DNA of 45,023 bases. Origin: an uncultured bacterium (lineage in GTDB: Bacteria > Atribacterota > Atribacteria > Atribacterales > Caldatribacteriaceae). Both the position numbers and the translations under genes were made by a program. Positions 24,252 to 31,699 of the stretch are shown piece by piece. The stretch's first letter is position 1, and every line of letters begins with the position of its first letter. The notes under the pieces are model-generated. The model searched no databases. It saw only the letters and a list, made by a program, of their open reading frames with translations, and was not told the origin of the DNA. Location: contig CALAIW010000024.1 of assembly GCA_937922705.1 (NCBI GenBank), forward strand, positions 1 to 45,023, in the 5' to 3' direction.

Positions 24252-24428
24252 TTGTACAATCCAGAGGGGCTATGCCAGGTGTGCCGTCACTGCGATCCAG
24301 AGTTGAAAAAGAAGGGGGTCTACCGTTGCCTTCTTGGAGAAAAGAAGGAGCGAACCCAACCGGTGGATCGCTGTGACTATTTCTTCCCGGACCACCTGGC
24401 ATCGGCAGAGAAAACCGCGGAAGCCTAA
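24252..24428 (+). CDS. Small five-cysteine protein, function unknown
   Basis: A 58-residue reading frame starts at TTG, with AAGGGGGTGAG about 9 nt upstream. It has Cys8-x2-Cys11-x2-Cys14, Cys26 and Cys41, arranged as CQVCRHC, YRC, and VDRCDYF. The CxxC...C...CxxF plan suggests a zinc knuckle or ribbon, or a small iron-sulfur site. It fits tightly between the Asp23 gene (7 nt) and rsmA (3 nt) on the same strand, which supports a real gene. I do not recognise a named family. It might help fold or bind RNA in this housekeeping string, but that is only a guess. Confidence 0.65.
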   Translation: MYNPEGLCQVCRHCDPELKKKGVYRCLLGEKKERTQPVDRCDYFFPDHLASAEKTAEA

Positions 24429-24431
24429 GCA

Positions 24432-25193
24432 GTGCGGCGAAAAAGGCTTGGACAACACTTCCTCGTTGATGCAGCAATTCTTGAGCGTATTGTGAGTGCG
24501 GGAGAGCTCTCCCCTCAGGACCTTGTCCTCGAAGTGGGAGTTGGTAAAGGTGTGCTTACCGAACGCCTTGCGCAGCATGCGGGATGGGTCGTGGGAATTG
24601 AGATTGATTCTGACCTTTTTACCTATGCCCAGGAACGTCTCAAAACCCTCACAAATGTCGTTCTTGTGAAGGAGGATGTTCTGAAAATTGATTTTCCGAC
24701 CCTTCTTTCTCCCTTCAAAGCGGAACGTCGCAAATGCATCGCCAACCTCCCCTACGGTATATCCACACCCTTCTTCTTCCGGTTCCTGGAGAGTACTCCT
24801 CAGGTACAGTGGGAGCGATTCGTGGTTATGGTGCAATACGAATTTGGGGAAAAGCTTCTCTCTCTTCCCCCACAGGGCAAGGGGAATCCTCTCTCCATCG
24901 GGATCGCAAAAGCCTTTTCGGTAGAGCGGCTCTGCGTGGTGCCGCCCTCTTCCTTTTGGCCAAACCCTAAAGTGTACTCCCTTTTGCTTTGTGGCAAGCG
25001 AAGGCCTGAAATTCGGGAGGATTTCCCTGACTTTTTACGCTTCGTCACCCGGGTTTTTCGTTCTCGCCGAAAAATCCTGAAAAACCTTATACCCGAGGTG
25101 ACGCTCCCCGAGGAGATAGCAAGAAAAAGGGCAGAGGATCTTACCCCTGAAGAGTGGGGAAAGCTCTGGGCAAGAGTCCGCGTTGCTCTTTGA
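24432..25193 (+). CDS. rsmA: 16S rRNA (adenine1518-N6/adenine1519-N6)-dimethyltransferase
   Basis: The 253-residue protein (KsgA) has the start motif RKRLGQHFLVD, the S-adenosylmethionine site LEVGVGKGVLTERL, the acidic GIEIDSD, and the catalytic NLPYGIST (N-L-P-Y). PPSSFWPNPKVYS is another family landmark. It dimethylates two adenines in helix 45 of 16S rRNA during late ribosome assembly. It starts with GTG 3 nt after the small Cys protein and has only a weak ribosome site, which suggests coupling. Confidence 0.95.
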   Translation: MRRKRLGQHFLVDAAILERIVSAGELSPQDLVLEVGVGKGVLTERLAQHAGWVVGIEIDSDLFTYAQERLKTLTNVVLVKEDVLKIDFPTLLSPFKAERRKCIANLPYGISTPFFFRFLESTPQVQWERFVVMVQYEFGEKLLSLPPQGKGNPLSIGIAKAFSVERLCVVPPSSFWPNPKVYSLLLCGKRRPEIREDFPDFLRFVTRVFRSRRKILKNLIPEVTLPEEIARKRAEDLTPEEWGKLWARVRVAL

Positions 25194-25211
25194 GAGAAGC
25201 AAGGATATAAT
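25183..25211 (+). promoter_or_regulatory. Possible promoter of the ROK regulator gene
   Basis: TTGCTC (25183-25188) and TATAAT (25206-25211) are 17 nt apart, inside the end of rsmA. If this is used, the transcript starts near 25218, which makes ATG 25228 the start of the ROK gene. Confidence 0.4.
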
Positions 25212-25227
25212 GGAAGAGGCGAGGCCT

Positions 25228-26454
25228 ATGCCAAAGAACACCTGGGTTGGTGACAATCTCACCGACGTTAAAATCAAAAACCGTTCCCTTGTCCTCCAGC
25301 TCCTGAAAAAGAAGGGGCCCCTCTCGCGTATTGAGCTCGCCCGGATTACCGGCCTCACCCAGCCCACCATCACCAATATCATCAATGAGCTCCTTGCTTC
25401 AAACCTTGTTCAGGAAGTCGGGACTTCCGACACTAAAGCTGGAAGAAAACCCATTCTCCTTGCAGTGAACGACCGGGCCTTCTATATTATCGCCATTAAT
25501 TTCACTCGCCAGGGTTTTTCTGTTGCCCTCACTGACCTTGGTCCGAATATCCTCTTCCGGCGTGACTCGCACTACAGCCTCCTTGAGGACACCGACATCG
25601 CCCTTTTAGAACTCCAAAAAGAGTTCATCCATGTTCTTGAGTACGCTACGCAATCCTTAAGCCTCATCCTTGGCATTGGGGTCAGTGCGCCAGGCCCAGT
25701 GGATACCGAGTCGTGCACCATTCTCGCCCATCCAACCTTCCTCATCCACCGAAGCCTTGACCTTCGCCGGTACCTCTGGGAGTACGACCTCCCCATCTTC
25801 ATGATGAGCAATGCCGACGCTGCCTGCCTCCATGAGACCTGGTGTGGCAGTGCTCGGGATATCCAGAACATGGTGTACTTCATGGTTGGAGAGAGTGTGG
25901 GGGCTGGGGTACTCATTGAAGGAAAAATCTACCAGGGGAAACATCGCAAGGCAGGAGAGGTAGGCCACACAAGCATCAACGTTTTTGGTCCGCGATGCGT
26001 ATGCGGGAACTACGGGTGCCTGGAGATGTACTGCAGTACGCAAAAAATTGTGGAGAAGGCAAGGGAAATTGGCTGGTTCGGGGGAGAACCGTATCTTCGG
26101 TCCTTTATCGAAAAAGGCGAACCCCTAACCTTTCGCCACATTGTCGAAGGAGCCCAAGAAGGAAATGGAGCGTGCCTTGAGCTTTTGCACCAACTTGGCC
26201 GCTACATCGGGGTTGGGGTTGTGAACCTCGTAAACCTCTACGACCCTGAGGCAGTGGTCATCGGAGGCGAGGCGTCTTTGGCCAAAGACTTCATCGATCG
26301 GCCTATCCGGCAGGTTCTCGAAGAGCGACTCCTCTATCGGGAGTACGTCGCCCCAAAACTCCTCTACTCCCAGTGGGGAGAGGATGTCACCCTCCTTGGT
26401 GCCGCCTCTCTCGTTCTTGACCACTTCATGGCTGGGGAACTGGGGCGATTCTAA
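25228..26454 (+). CDS. ROK-family transcriptional regulator (NagC/XylR type)
   Basis: A protein of about 408 residues. The N-terminal winged helix (LLKKKGPLSRIELARITGL-TQPTITNIINELL) is followed by a ROK sugar-kinase-like domain. It has VSAPGPVD, VGESVGAGVLIEG, and the zinc motif HRKAGEVGHTSI followed by CVCGNYGCLEMYC. The ATP phosphate loop DxGxT is not clearly kept (INFTRQ at that place), which fits a sugar-sensing repressor rather than a kinase. The regulated genes are not evident; no transport genes adjoin. ATG 25228 has GAGG 8 nt upstream. ATG 25210 is an alternative. It converges on the NusG-II gene with stops overlapping by 4 nt. Confidence 0.88.
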   Translation: MPKNTWVGDNLTDVKIKNRSLVLQLLKKKGPLSRIELARITGLTQPTITNIINELLASNLVQEVGTSDTKAGRKPILLAVNDRAFYIIAINFTRQGFSVALTDLGPNILFRRDSHYSLLEDTDIALLELQKEFIHVLEYATQSLSLILGIGVSAPGPVDTESCTILAHPTFLIHRSLDLRRYLWEYDLPIFMMSNADAACLHETWCGSARDIQNMVYFMVGESVGAGVLIEGKIYQGKHRKAGEVGHTSINVFGPRCVCGNYGCLEMYCSTQKIVEKAREIGWFGGEPYLRSFIEKGEPLTFRHIVEGAQEGNGACLELLHQLGRYIGVGVVNLVNLYDPEAVVIGGEASLAKDFIDRPIRQVLEERLLYREYVAPKLLYSQWGEDVTLLGAASLVLDHFMAGELGRF

Positions 26455-26804
26455 CGCCCCATCCGGATGAGCACCCGGTTGGGGATACAGGCAATAAAAT
26501 CCGTGTCATCGGGGATTTTGCCGGTCTTAATACAAACTTTATCGGGACAGGGTGAAGTCACCACAAAGACTTTCCCCCCGCGTATGGCCACTATTGTCAC
26601 CCCAAGAGGACCGGGGACGGCAATCTCCTCGTTTTTTTCCGGGGTAACAAGGACCTCCTGCGTCCCTTGAGCACTTTCGATAACCACGCTAAAGCGCTCT
26701 CGGTTCTGCGCCCCAAAGGGAACGTATCGGAAGAGGAGGAGAACGCCTAAAACGACACCAATGGCGCCAAGGGTAAACCAGTCACTCCTTCGAAAGAGGT
26801 ACAT
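26451..26804 (-). CDS. NusG domain II-containing membrane-anchored protein
   Basis: The 117-residue protein has one N-terminal membrane helix (about 8-28) and then an extracytoplasmic beta domain ending in VTSPCPDKVCIKTGKI and FIACIPNRVLI. The CPDKxC and CxPN signatures define the NusG_II (DUF1312) family. The two conserved cysteines may form a disulfide. Its role is unknown; relatives often occur beside FMN-binding or Gx-transporter proteins in anaerobes. ATG 26804 has GGGGGGAG just upstream and overlaps the end of rex by 23 nt, so it is probably co-transcribed with rex and under redox control. Confidence 0.82.
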   Translation of the reverse strand: MYLFRRSDWFTLGAIGVVLGVLLLFRYVPFGAQNRERFSVVIESAQGTQEVLVTPEKNEEIAVPGPLGVTIVAIRGGKVFVVTSPCPDKVCIKTGKIPDDTDFIACIPNRVLIRMGR

Positions 26805-27426
26805 GGTTCTCCCCCCACATCTTGTGCAGCAAAAGCAAAAGCCCGCTCTCCAAGCACTCATTGCGCACCGCCACATGCTTGGGGACCTGAAGAAGGGCGG
26901 AAGAAAAGTTCCAGATTCCCCTAATCCCCAAGGCAACAAGAGTGTCTGTAACCTCCTGAGCGCTGTGGGGAGGAATGGCAAGGATGGCCATCTGTACGCC
27001 GAATTGGGGAATGACCTCTTCAAGCGCCTCTACAGGGTACACAGAGACGCCGCTGATTTCCTTTCCCACCTTACTAGGATCCTTATCGAAAGCGCAAACA
27101 ATGCGCATTCCGTACTTGGCAAACCCAGGATAGTTCAAGAGGGCTTGTCCGAGGTTTCCCACCCCTACTAAAGCGGCAAGCTTCTCTACCCGAACGGCAA
27201 AGAGCTCCTCGAGGCGTTGTATCATGCGGTGTATGGGATACCCGCGTTTTTGCACTCCCCCAATACCCACTATGGCCATGTCCTTGCGGATTTGGGTCTC
27301 ATCAACCTGAAGGAGCACAGCCAGATCCTGGCTCCGCAGGTACATCTCCCCTCGGGCCAGGGCCCTCTGAGCCAGCGAATAGCAAAGGACGAGACGTTGT
27401 ACAGTGCTAGAAGGGATTTTCTGCAC
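26782..27426 (-). CDS. rex: Redox-sensing transcriptional repressor Rex
   Basis: The 214-residue protein has an N-terminal winged helix (TVQRLVLCYSLAQRAL, then LRSQDLAVLLQVDETQIRKDMAIVG) followed by a Rossmann domain with GVGNLGQALL and FDKDPSKVG, and a C-terminal helix for domain swapping. Rex binds NADH and leaves its operators when the NADH/NAD+ ratio rises, controlling fermentation and respiration genes. GTG at 27426 has GAGGGGGG 7 nt upstream. It is transcribed away from the origin. I could not find a clear Rex palindrome in its leader. Confidence 0.93.
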   Translation of the reverse strand: MQKIPSSTVQRLVLCYSLAQRALARGEMYLRSQDLAVLLQVDETQIRKDMAIVGIGGVQKRGYPIHRMIQRLEELFAVRVEKLAALVGVGNLGQALLNYPGFAKYGMRIVCAFDKDPSKVGKEISGVSVYPVEALEEVIPQFGVQMAILAIPPHSAQEVTDTLVALGIRGIWNFSSALLQVPKHVAVRNECLESGLLLLLHKMWGENHVPLSKE

Positions 27427-27470
27427 CCTTTCACCCCCCTCTTCCCGTGTATCTACCTAGGATTTTCTTG

Positions 27471-27725
27471 TGTCCACATATTCTGTGGATAGCAAAATTC
27501 TACTTCATTCGTGTTGCTTGTGCTACGCGCATTTTTCGCTGCACAAAGTTATCCACAGCTGTGTATAAGTTGTGGATAACTTGCTCTGCCCTGATTTTTG
27601 TGATTAAATGTAAGGGCGTAAGGTGCACAGGGGGAAGGGGAGAAGTATTCTCTTTCCTTTTTCTTTCTTGCGTTTTTCGATTGTGGAGGGGAATTGTGGA
27701 TAACTCTGTGGATGGTTGTGGATTT
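27471..27725. other. Chromosomal replication origin (oriC) with DnaA-box cluster
   Basis: The rex-dnaA gap holds several DnaA boxes (consensus TTATCCACA). Perfect boxes are at 27549-27557 (+), 27571-27579 (-) and 27695-27703 (-). One-mismatch boxes are at 27484-27492 (-) and 27560-27568 (-). Weaker TGTGGAT boxes are at 27707-27715 and 27717-27725. An A/T-rich stretch lies between the two groups (about 27585-27675) and may be the unwinding element. The last boxes overlap the expected dnaA promoter, so DnaA should regulate itself. The setting (rex-oriC-dnaA-dnaN-recF-gyrBA) is typical of an origin. Confidence 0.88.
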
Positions 27726-27741
27726 CGTAGGGGGTAAAACT

Positions 27742-29094
27742 ATGAAAATCTCATTCGAAGCCCTTCGGGAAATGTGGATAAAGACACTTGCTCTCCTTGA
27801 GAAGCAGATGACCACTCCAGAATACCGTTCCTGGGTAGAGACCATCCAGCCTGTGTCCCTCATAGAGAAGCGCCTTGTCCTAGCCGTCCCTACTGAGCTT
27901 TCTCGGGAAAAGATTGAGCAAAAGTACCTTGAGCTCATCCGGTATGCCTTCCAGAGAGCTTCAGGCCTCCCCTACAATAACCTTGAGATTGGACTCATTG
28001 TTGACCCATCGCTTCTTCGCAAGGGCCAGGAACCTCAAGACCTCTCTCCAAGCGCGGAGTGGGAACGTCCAAACCTCAATCCGAAGTACACCTTCGCCAC
28101 TTTTGTCGTAGGTAACAGCAACAAATTCGCTCACGCTGCTGCCATGGCAGTGGCTGAAAGTCCGGCCCGAGCGTACAACCCCCTCTTTATCTATGGGGGA
28201 GTAGGTTTGGGGAAAACCCACCTCATGCATGCCATTGGTCACTATATCCTCGATAAAAATCCCAGTATGCGCATCGTGTACGCTTCATCGGAGAAATTCA
28301 CCAACGAGCTCATCAACGCTATCCGCGACGATAAAACGGAAGAGTTTCGCCAGAAGTACCGCAATGTGGATGTCCTTCTCATTGACGACATTCAGTTCCT
28401 CGCCGGGAAAGAGCGAACCCAGGAAGAGTTCTTCCACACTTTCAACGCGCTCCATGAGGCCTCAAAGCAGATTGTTCTCACGAGCGACCGCCCCCCAAAG
28501 GAGATTCCAACCCTTGAGGATAGGCTCAGGTCGCGCTTTGAGTGGGGGCTCATTGCCGATATCCAACCGCCAGACCTAGAGACGCGCATTGCCATTCTCA
28601 GGAAGAAGGCGGAACTCGAGGAAATCGACATTCCCGATGAGGTCATCTTCTTTATCGCTAATCACATTCCCTCAAACATCCGAGAACTCGAAGGAGCCCT
28701 GGTACGGGTGAAGGCCTTCTGCCACCTCAATAGCGTACCTCCAAGTTTAAGTGTCGCTCAGGAAGTCCTCAAAGATGTCTTCCCAAAGAAGGAGACCCAG
28801 AAAATTTCCGTGGCCACCATTCAGCGGGTTGTCGCTGAGCACTTTGGTCTCAAAGCAAGCATGCTCAGGGCGCGAAAGCGCAGCAAAGACATTGCCTATC
28901 CTCGGCAGATAGCCATGTACCTCACCCGGGAGCTTACCGACCTTTCCCTTCCCTCAATTGGGGAAGAGTTTGGAGGAAGGGACCACACCACGGTTCTCCA
29001 CGCCTGTGAGAAAATCAAAGAAGACATAGCCAAAAACCCGCAACTTGCCCGGGAGATTGAGGAACTCATTGAACGGATTCGCTCAGAGAAGTAA
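27742..29094 (+). CDS. dnaA: Chromosomal replication initiator protein DnaA
   Basis: The 450-residue protein has four parts. Domain I is the N-terminal helix-rich part (MWIKTLALLEKQM). A short linker follows. Domain III is AAA+ with Walker A GGVGLGKTHLM (about 152-162), Walker B LLIDDIQFLAGK and sensor TSDRPPKEIP. Domain IV is the DNA-binding part with RKRSKDIAYPRQIAMYL and the signature GGRDHTTVLHACEKI. It binds the boxes upstream and opens the origin. ATG at 27742 is chosen for the start motif and GGGGG 7 nt upstream. A longer frame from 27694 runs into the DnaA boxes and is rejected. Confidence 0.97.
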   Translation: MKISFEALREMWIKTLALLEKQMTTPEYRSWVETIQPVSLIEKRLVLAVPTELSREKIEQKYLELIRYAFQRASGLPYNNLEIGLIVDPSLLRKGQEPQDLSPSAEWERPNLNPKYTFATFVVGNSNKFAHAAAMAVAESPARAYNPLFIYGGVGLGKTHLMHAIGHYILDKNPSMRIVYASSEKFTNELINAIRDDKTEEFRQKYRNVDVLLIDDIQFLAGKERTQEEFFHTFNALHEASKQIVLTSDRPPKEIPTLEDRLRSRFEWGLIADIQPPDLETRIAILRKKAELEEIDIPDEVIFFIANHIPSNIRELEGALVRVKAFCHLNSVPPSLSVAQEVLKDVFPKKETQKISVATIQRVVAEHFGLKASMLRARKRSKDIAYPRQIAMYLTRELTDLSLPSIGEEFGGRDHTTVLHACEKIKEDIAKNPQLAREIEELIERIRSEK

Positions 29095-29159
29095 TCGTCC
29101 ACATCTTGTACACAGAAGCCTAGACCTTATGGGAGGAGGAAGAGGAGGACTTTTCCACA
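29095..29159. other. Possible second DnaA-box group downstream of dnaA
   Basis: TCGTCCACA (29095-29103), TTGTACACA (29106-29114) and TTTTCCACA (29151-29159) each differ by one or two bases from TTATCCACA and lie in the same orientation. The rest of the gap to dnaN is a purine tract followed by a pyrimidine tract that could fold back. This could be the second half of a bipartite origin, but the boxes are weak. Confidence 0.35.
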
Positions 29160-29232
29160 GCTTTTCTTCCCCCTCCTACGACTCCTCCTAAAAAAGAATG
29201 TAAAGAGAGGAGAAGAGGAAGGAGGGCATTGT

Positions 29233-30318
29233 GTGGATATTCGGGTCAGCGCACCAGCGTTTCGGGAGGCTCTCAGCAAAGTCTACCGGGTCGTTTCCGC
29301 ACGTCCTGTAACCCCAGCTTTAGGAGGAGTTCTTGTGGATAGTTCTGGGGATAGGGTGAGGCTTTCTGCTACGGACCTTGAAGTGGGCATTACCTCAACT
29401 CTTGAGGGAGAAATCGTCGAAAAAGGGAGGATTGTCCTCCCTGGAAAAGTGCTGTACAACATTGTGCGGACCTTAAAAGGCGAGGTTCGCCTTGTGGCTG
29501 AGGGGGAAAAGGCGTATCTTTCCTCAGGACGGAGTCGTTTTGAGCTTTCGGGTTTTTCCCCTGAGGATTTCCCCTTTTTCCCCATTGTTGAGGCTCCCTT
29601 TGCAGTTGAGCTTCCTGGGGAAGCTTTAAAGGAAGCACTCCTTCGAACGTACTTTGCGGTCTCTCGAGATGAGACCCGACCAGTGCTCACCGGGGTGCTC
29701 TTCGCGTTTCTTGGGGATTCCTTTGAGCTTGTGGCTACCGATGGACACCGCTTGAGCCGAAATGTTCTTCCCCTTGCTGGAGTGGAGAAAACAGTCAAGT
29801 ATATTCTCCCACAAAAAGCCATTACCGAGCTCCTTCGCCTACTTGGGAAAGAGGTGGTGCGTTTCACTCCTCAGGATGGAAGCGTTCTCTTTCAGATTGG
29901 CACGACGGTGCTCTTCTCTACTCTCGTTGAAGGGGAATACCCAAATTACCAGGATGTCATTCCCAGGGAGTTCGTGAGTAAGGCTTCCGTTTCGCGAGGA
30001 GAGTTTCTCGAAGCTCTAGAGAGAATGACTCTTGTGACTTCGGGGGTTCCAGTGGTCGAAGTGTCCTTTGGCAGTGGAGTTCTCGGGCTTCGGTGTGGCG
30101 GTGACCTAGGGGTTGCGGAGGAGGAAGTGGAGGGGAGTATCGAGGGGACACATCTTAAGGTTGCTTTTAATGCTCGGTATCTTCTTGAAGCGCTTCGGGT
30201 TATGAAGGATGAACGCATTGAGATTGGCTTGAGTGGGGAACTTGCTCCTGCCAGGCTTTCTGGAACCTCGCAGGGCTTTGAATACGTGCTCATGCCTGTG
30301 CGGCTCCAGGGGGTGTGA
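29233..30318 (+). CDS. dnaN: DNA polymerase III beta subunit (sliding clamp)
   Basis: This is a 361-residue clamp protein with three repeated domains. It begins DIRVSAPAFREALSKVYRVVSARP. It has the second-domain segment ATDGHRLSRNVLPL (Dnan family: TDGHRL) and ends in YVLMPVRL, the usual C-terminal MPxR that forms part of the protein-binding cleft. As a dimer it encircles DNA and tethers polymerase III. GTG at 29233 has AAGGAGG 7 nt upstream. Its stop codon lies in the loop of a hairpin that abuts recF. Confidence 0.96.
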   Translation: MDIRVSAPAFREALSKVYRVVSARPVTPALGGVLVDSSGDRVRLSATDLEVGITSTLEGEIVEKGRIVLPGKVLYNIVRTLKGEVRLVAEGEKAYLSSGRSRFELSGFSPEDFPFFPIVEAPFAVELPGEALKEALLRTYFAVSRDETRPVLTGVLFAFLGDSFELVATDGHRLSRNVLPLAGVEKTVKYILPQKAITELLRLLGKEVVRFTPQDGSVLFQIGTTVLFSTLVEGEYPNYQDVIPREFVSKASVSRGEFLEALERMTLVTSGVPVVEVSFGSGVLGLRCGGDLGVAEEEVEGSIEGTHLKVAFNARYLLEALRVMKDERIEIGLSGELAPARLSGTSQGFEYVLMPVRLQGV

Positions 30319-30328
30319 CCACCCCTGG
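30306..30328 (+). promoter_or_regulatory. Hairpin at the dnaN-recF junction
   Basis: CCAGGGGGTG (30306-30315) pairs with CACCCCTGG (30320-30328) with one bulged G. The 4-nt loop begins with the dnaN TGA stop (30316-30318), and the GTG of recF starts at the last stem base. A ribosome ending dnaN would melt the stem, so recF is probably translated mainly by coupling. Confidence 0.5.
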
Positions 30329-31407
30329 TGCACTTTGAGGGAGTTGCCCTTTCGAACTTTCGAAACTTCAGAGAAGTTCGACTTCCCCTAGGAAAAGGAG
30401 TTTTGGTGCTCTTTGGAGAGAATGCCCAGGGAAAGACAAACTTTCTTGAGGCTCTCTTTCTTCTTGCCAGGGGCTTCTCTCCTTTTGCTTCTCGCGATGA
30501 GGAACTCATCACCTTTGGTGAGGACTTTGCTGTGCTCTCGGCTCGCCTTGTCGAAAGGGATGTATTTTTTGCGCGGCAGGTCATCCTGAAAAAGGGTGGA
30601 AAAAAGGAGTGGAGAAGGGACGGGAAGCTTGAGAGGAAGCGTGTTCCTCTTCCTTTGGTAGGGTTCTTCCCGGAAGACCTCGCTCTGGCTGAGGGTGAGC
30701 CAAAGAAGCGTCGCGATTTTGTTGATCAGGCGGTGCGCTTCCTCTCGCCAAAGTTTGCGAGGCTCCTTGGTGAGTACGAGTACGTCCTCGCCCAGCGGAA
30801 CTTCCTCCTTCGGGAGGGGAAAGAGGAAGGCCTCGTTCGTGTCTATGGGGAGCAGCTTGTGGCCCTTGGGGCAGAGGTTGTTGAGGAGCGGTTGCGGTAC
30901 CTTCGTCTCTTTGCCCCCTTTCTTTCCCAGGCGTATCAGAGGATTTCAGGGGGTAATGAGCCTCTTCGGGTGGTATACGAATCAAAAGGGTACAGCCTCA
31001 AAGAAGGGGTCCGTGCTGGTCTTGAAAAGGCTCTGAAAAGCCTTGAGAAAGAAGAGTGGGAGCGGGGGATGACCCTTTTTGGTCCTCACCGGGATGAGAT
31101 TTCCTTCCTTTTGGGGGAGCGGGAGGTTCGAGAATTCGCTTCTTTTGGGGAGAAAAAAAGTGTTGCCCTGGCTCTGCGCATGGCAGAGAAAGCTGTGGTA
31201 CAATGGATACGGAAAGAGAGTGCGGTGCTGCTTCTTGACGATGCGTTCCCCGGGCTTGATACACGAAGAAAGGGGCGTCTTTCTTCGTGTGTTTTCTCCG
31301 AAGACCAGGCTTTCCTGACCACCACGGAGGAAGACGTGGCCTGGGAGTTGCAAAAACGCGGAGCTCGGGTACTTAAGGTGTGCGAAGGAAGGATTCAAGA
31401 TGTTTAA
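30328..31407 (+). CDS. recF: DNA replication/repair protein RecF
   Basis: This is a 359-residue SMC-like ATPase that loads RecA at gaps. It has the N-terminal LSNFRNFREVRLPLGKG, Walker A GENAQGKTNFLEA, FFPEDLALAEGEPKKRRDFVD (the family's P-RR-FLD block) and Walker B VLLLDDAFPGLD. The ABC signature, usually SQGQQR, reads SFGEKKS, and the D-loop 'ELD' reads GLD, so the motif is diverged but in place. It starts with GTG at the foot of a hairpin, 9 nt after dnaN. It overlaps dciA by 8 nt. Confidence 0.93.
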   Translation: MHFEGVALSNFRNFREVRLPLGKGVLVLFGENAQGKTNFLEALFLLARGFSPFASRDEELITFGEDFAVLSARLVERDVFFARQVILKKGGKKEWRRDGKLERKRVPLPLVGFFPEDLALAEGEPKKRRDFVDQAVRFLSPKFARLLGEYEYVLAQRNFLLREGKEEGLVRVYGEQLVALGAEVVEERLRYLRLFAPFLSQAYQRISGGNEPLRVVYESKGYSLKEGVRAGLEKALKSLEKEEWERGMTLFGPHRDEISFLLGEREVREFASFGEKKSVALALRMAEKAVVQWIRKESAVLLLDDAFPGLDTRRKGRLSSCVFSEDQAFLTTTEEDVAWELQKRGARVLKVCEGRIQDV

Positions 31408-31699
31408 ACCTTCTCCTCTTGGAGAGGTTGTCACAGAGTACTTGAAAAAGAGCGGGCTTTTTCCTAAGGTTTGCGAGTACCAGGCGCTTGAGCACTTCAA
31501 GGAATGGTTTCCTGACCTTGCCTCTTTGTGCACACCTGTGAAGATTGTAAGGGGTGTTCTCTTTCTTGAAGTGGAAGACCCCCTGTACCTCCTTGAGGTT
31601 GAGAGTCGGGCGGGTGAAATCCTGGCTCTCTTTAGAGACAAAGGAGTTTCGGTTGCCATGGTAAAGGTTCGTGTGCGTCCGCGAGGTGACACAAGGTGA
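31400..31699 (+). CDS. dciA: DUF721 protein, DciA-like helicase operator
   Basis: The 99-residue protein has the DUF721 pattern: [15 protein letters not shown] after the first helix ([15 protein letters not shown]), then [25 protein letters not shown]. DciA is the ancestral loader or activator of the replicative helicase DnaB in bacteria that lack DnaC/DnaI. Its position between recF and gyrB is the conserved one. ATG has AAGGA 6 nt upstream. It ends in GTGA shared with the gyrB start. Confidence 0.8.
   Translation: MFKPSPLGEVVTEYLKKSGLFPKVCEYQALEHFKEWFPDLASLCTPVKIVRGVLFLEVEDPLYLLEVESRAGEILALFRDKGVSVAMVKVRVRPRGDTR

Noticed and set aside
27427-27548. Rex operator in the rex leader
   Set aside because: I looked for a TTGTGA-N6-TCACAA-type palindrome and found only DnaA-box-like sequence.
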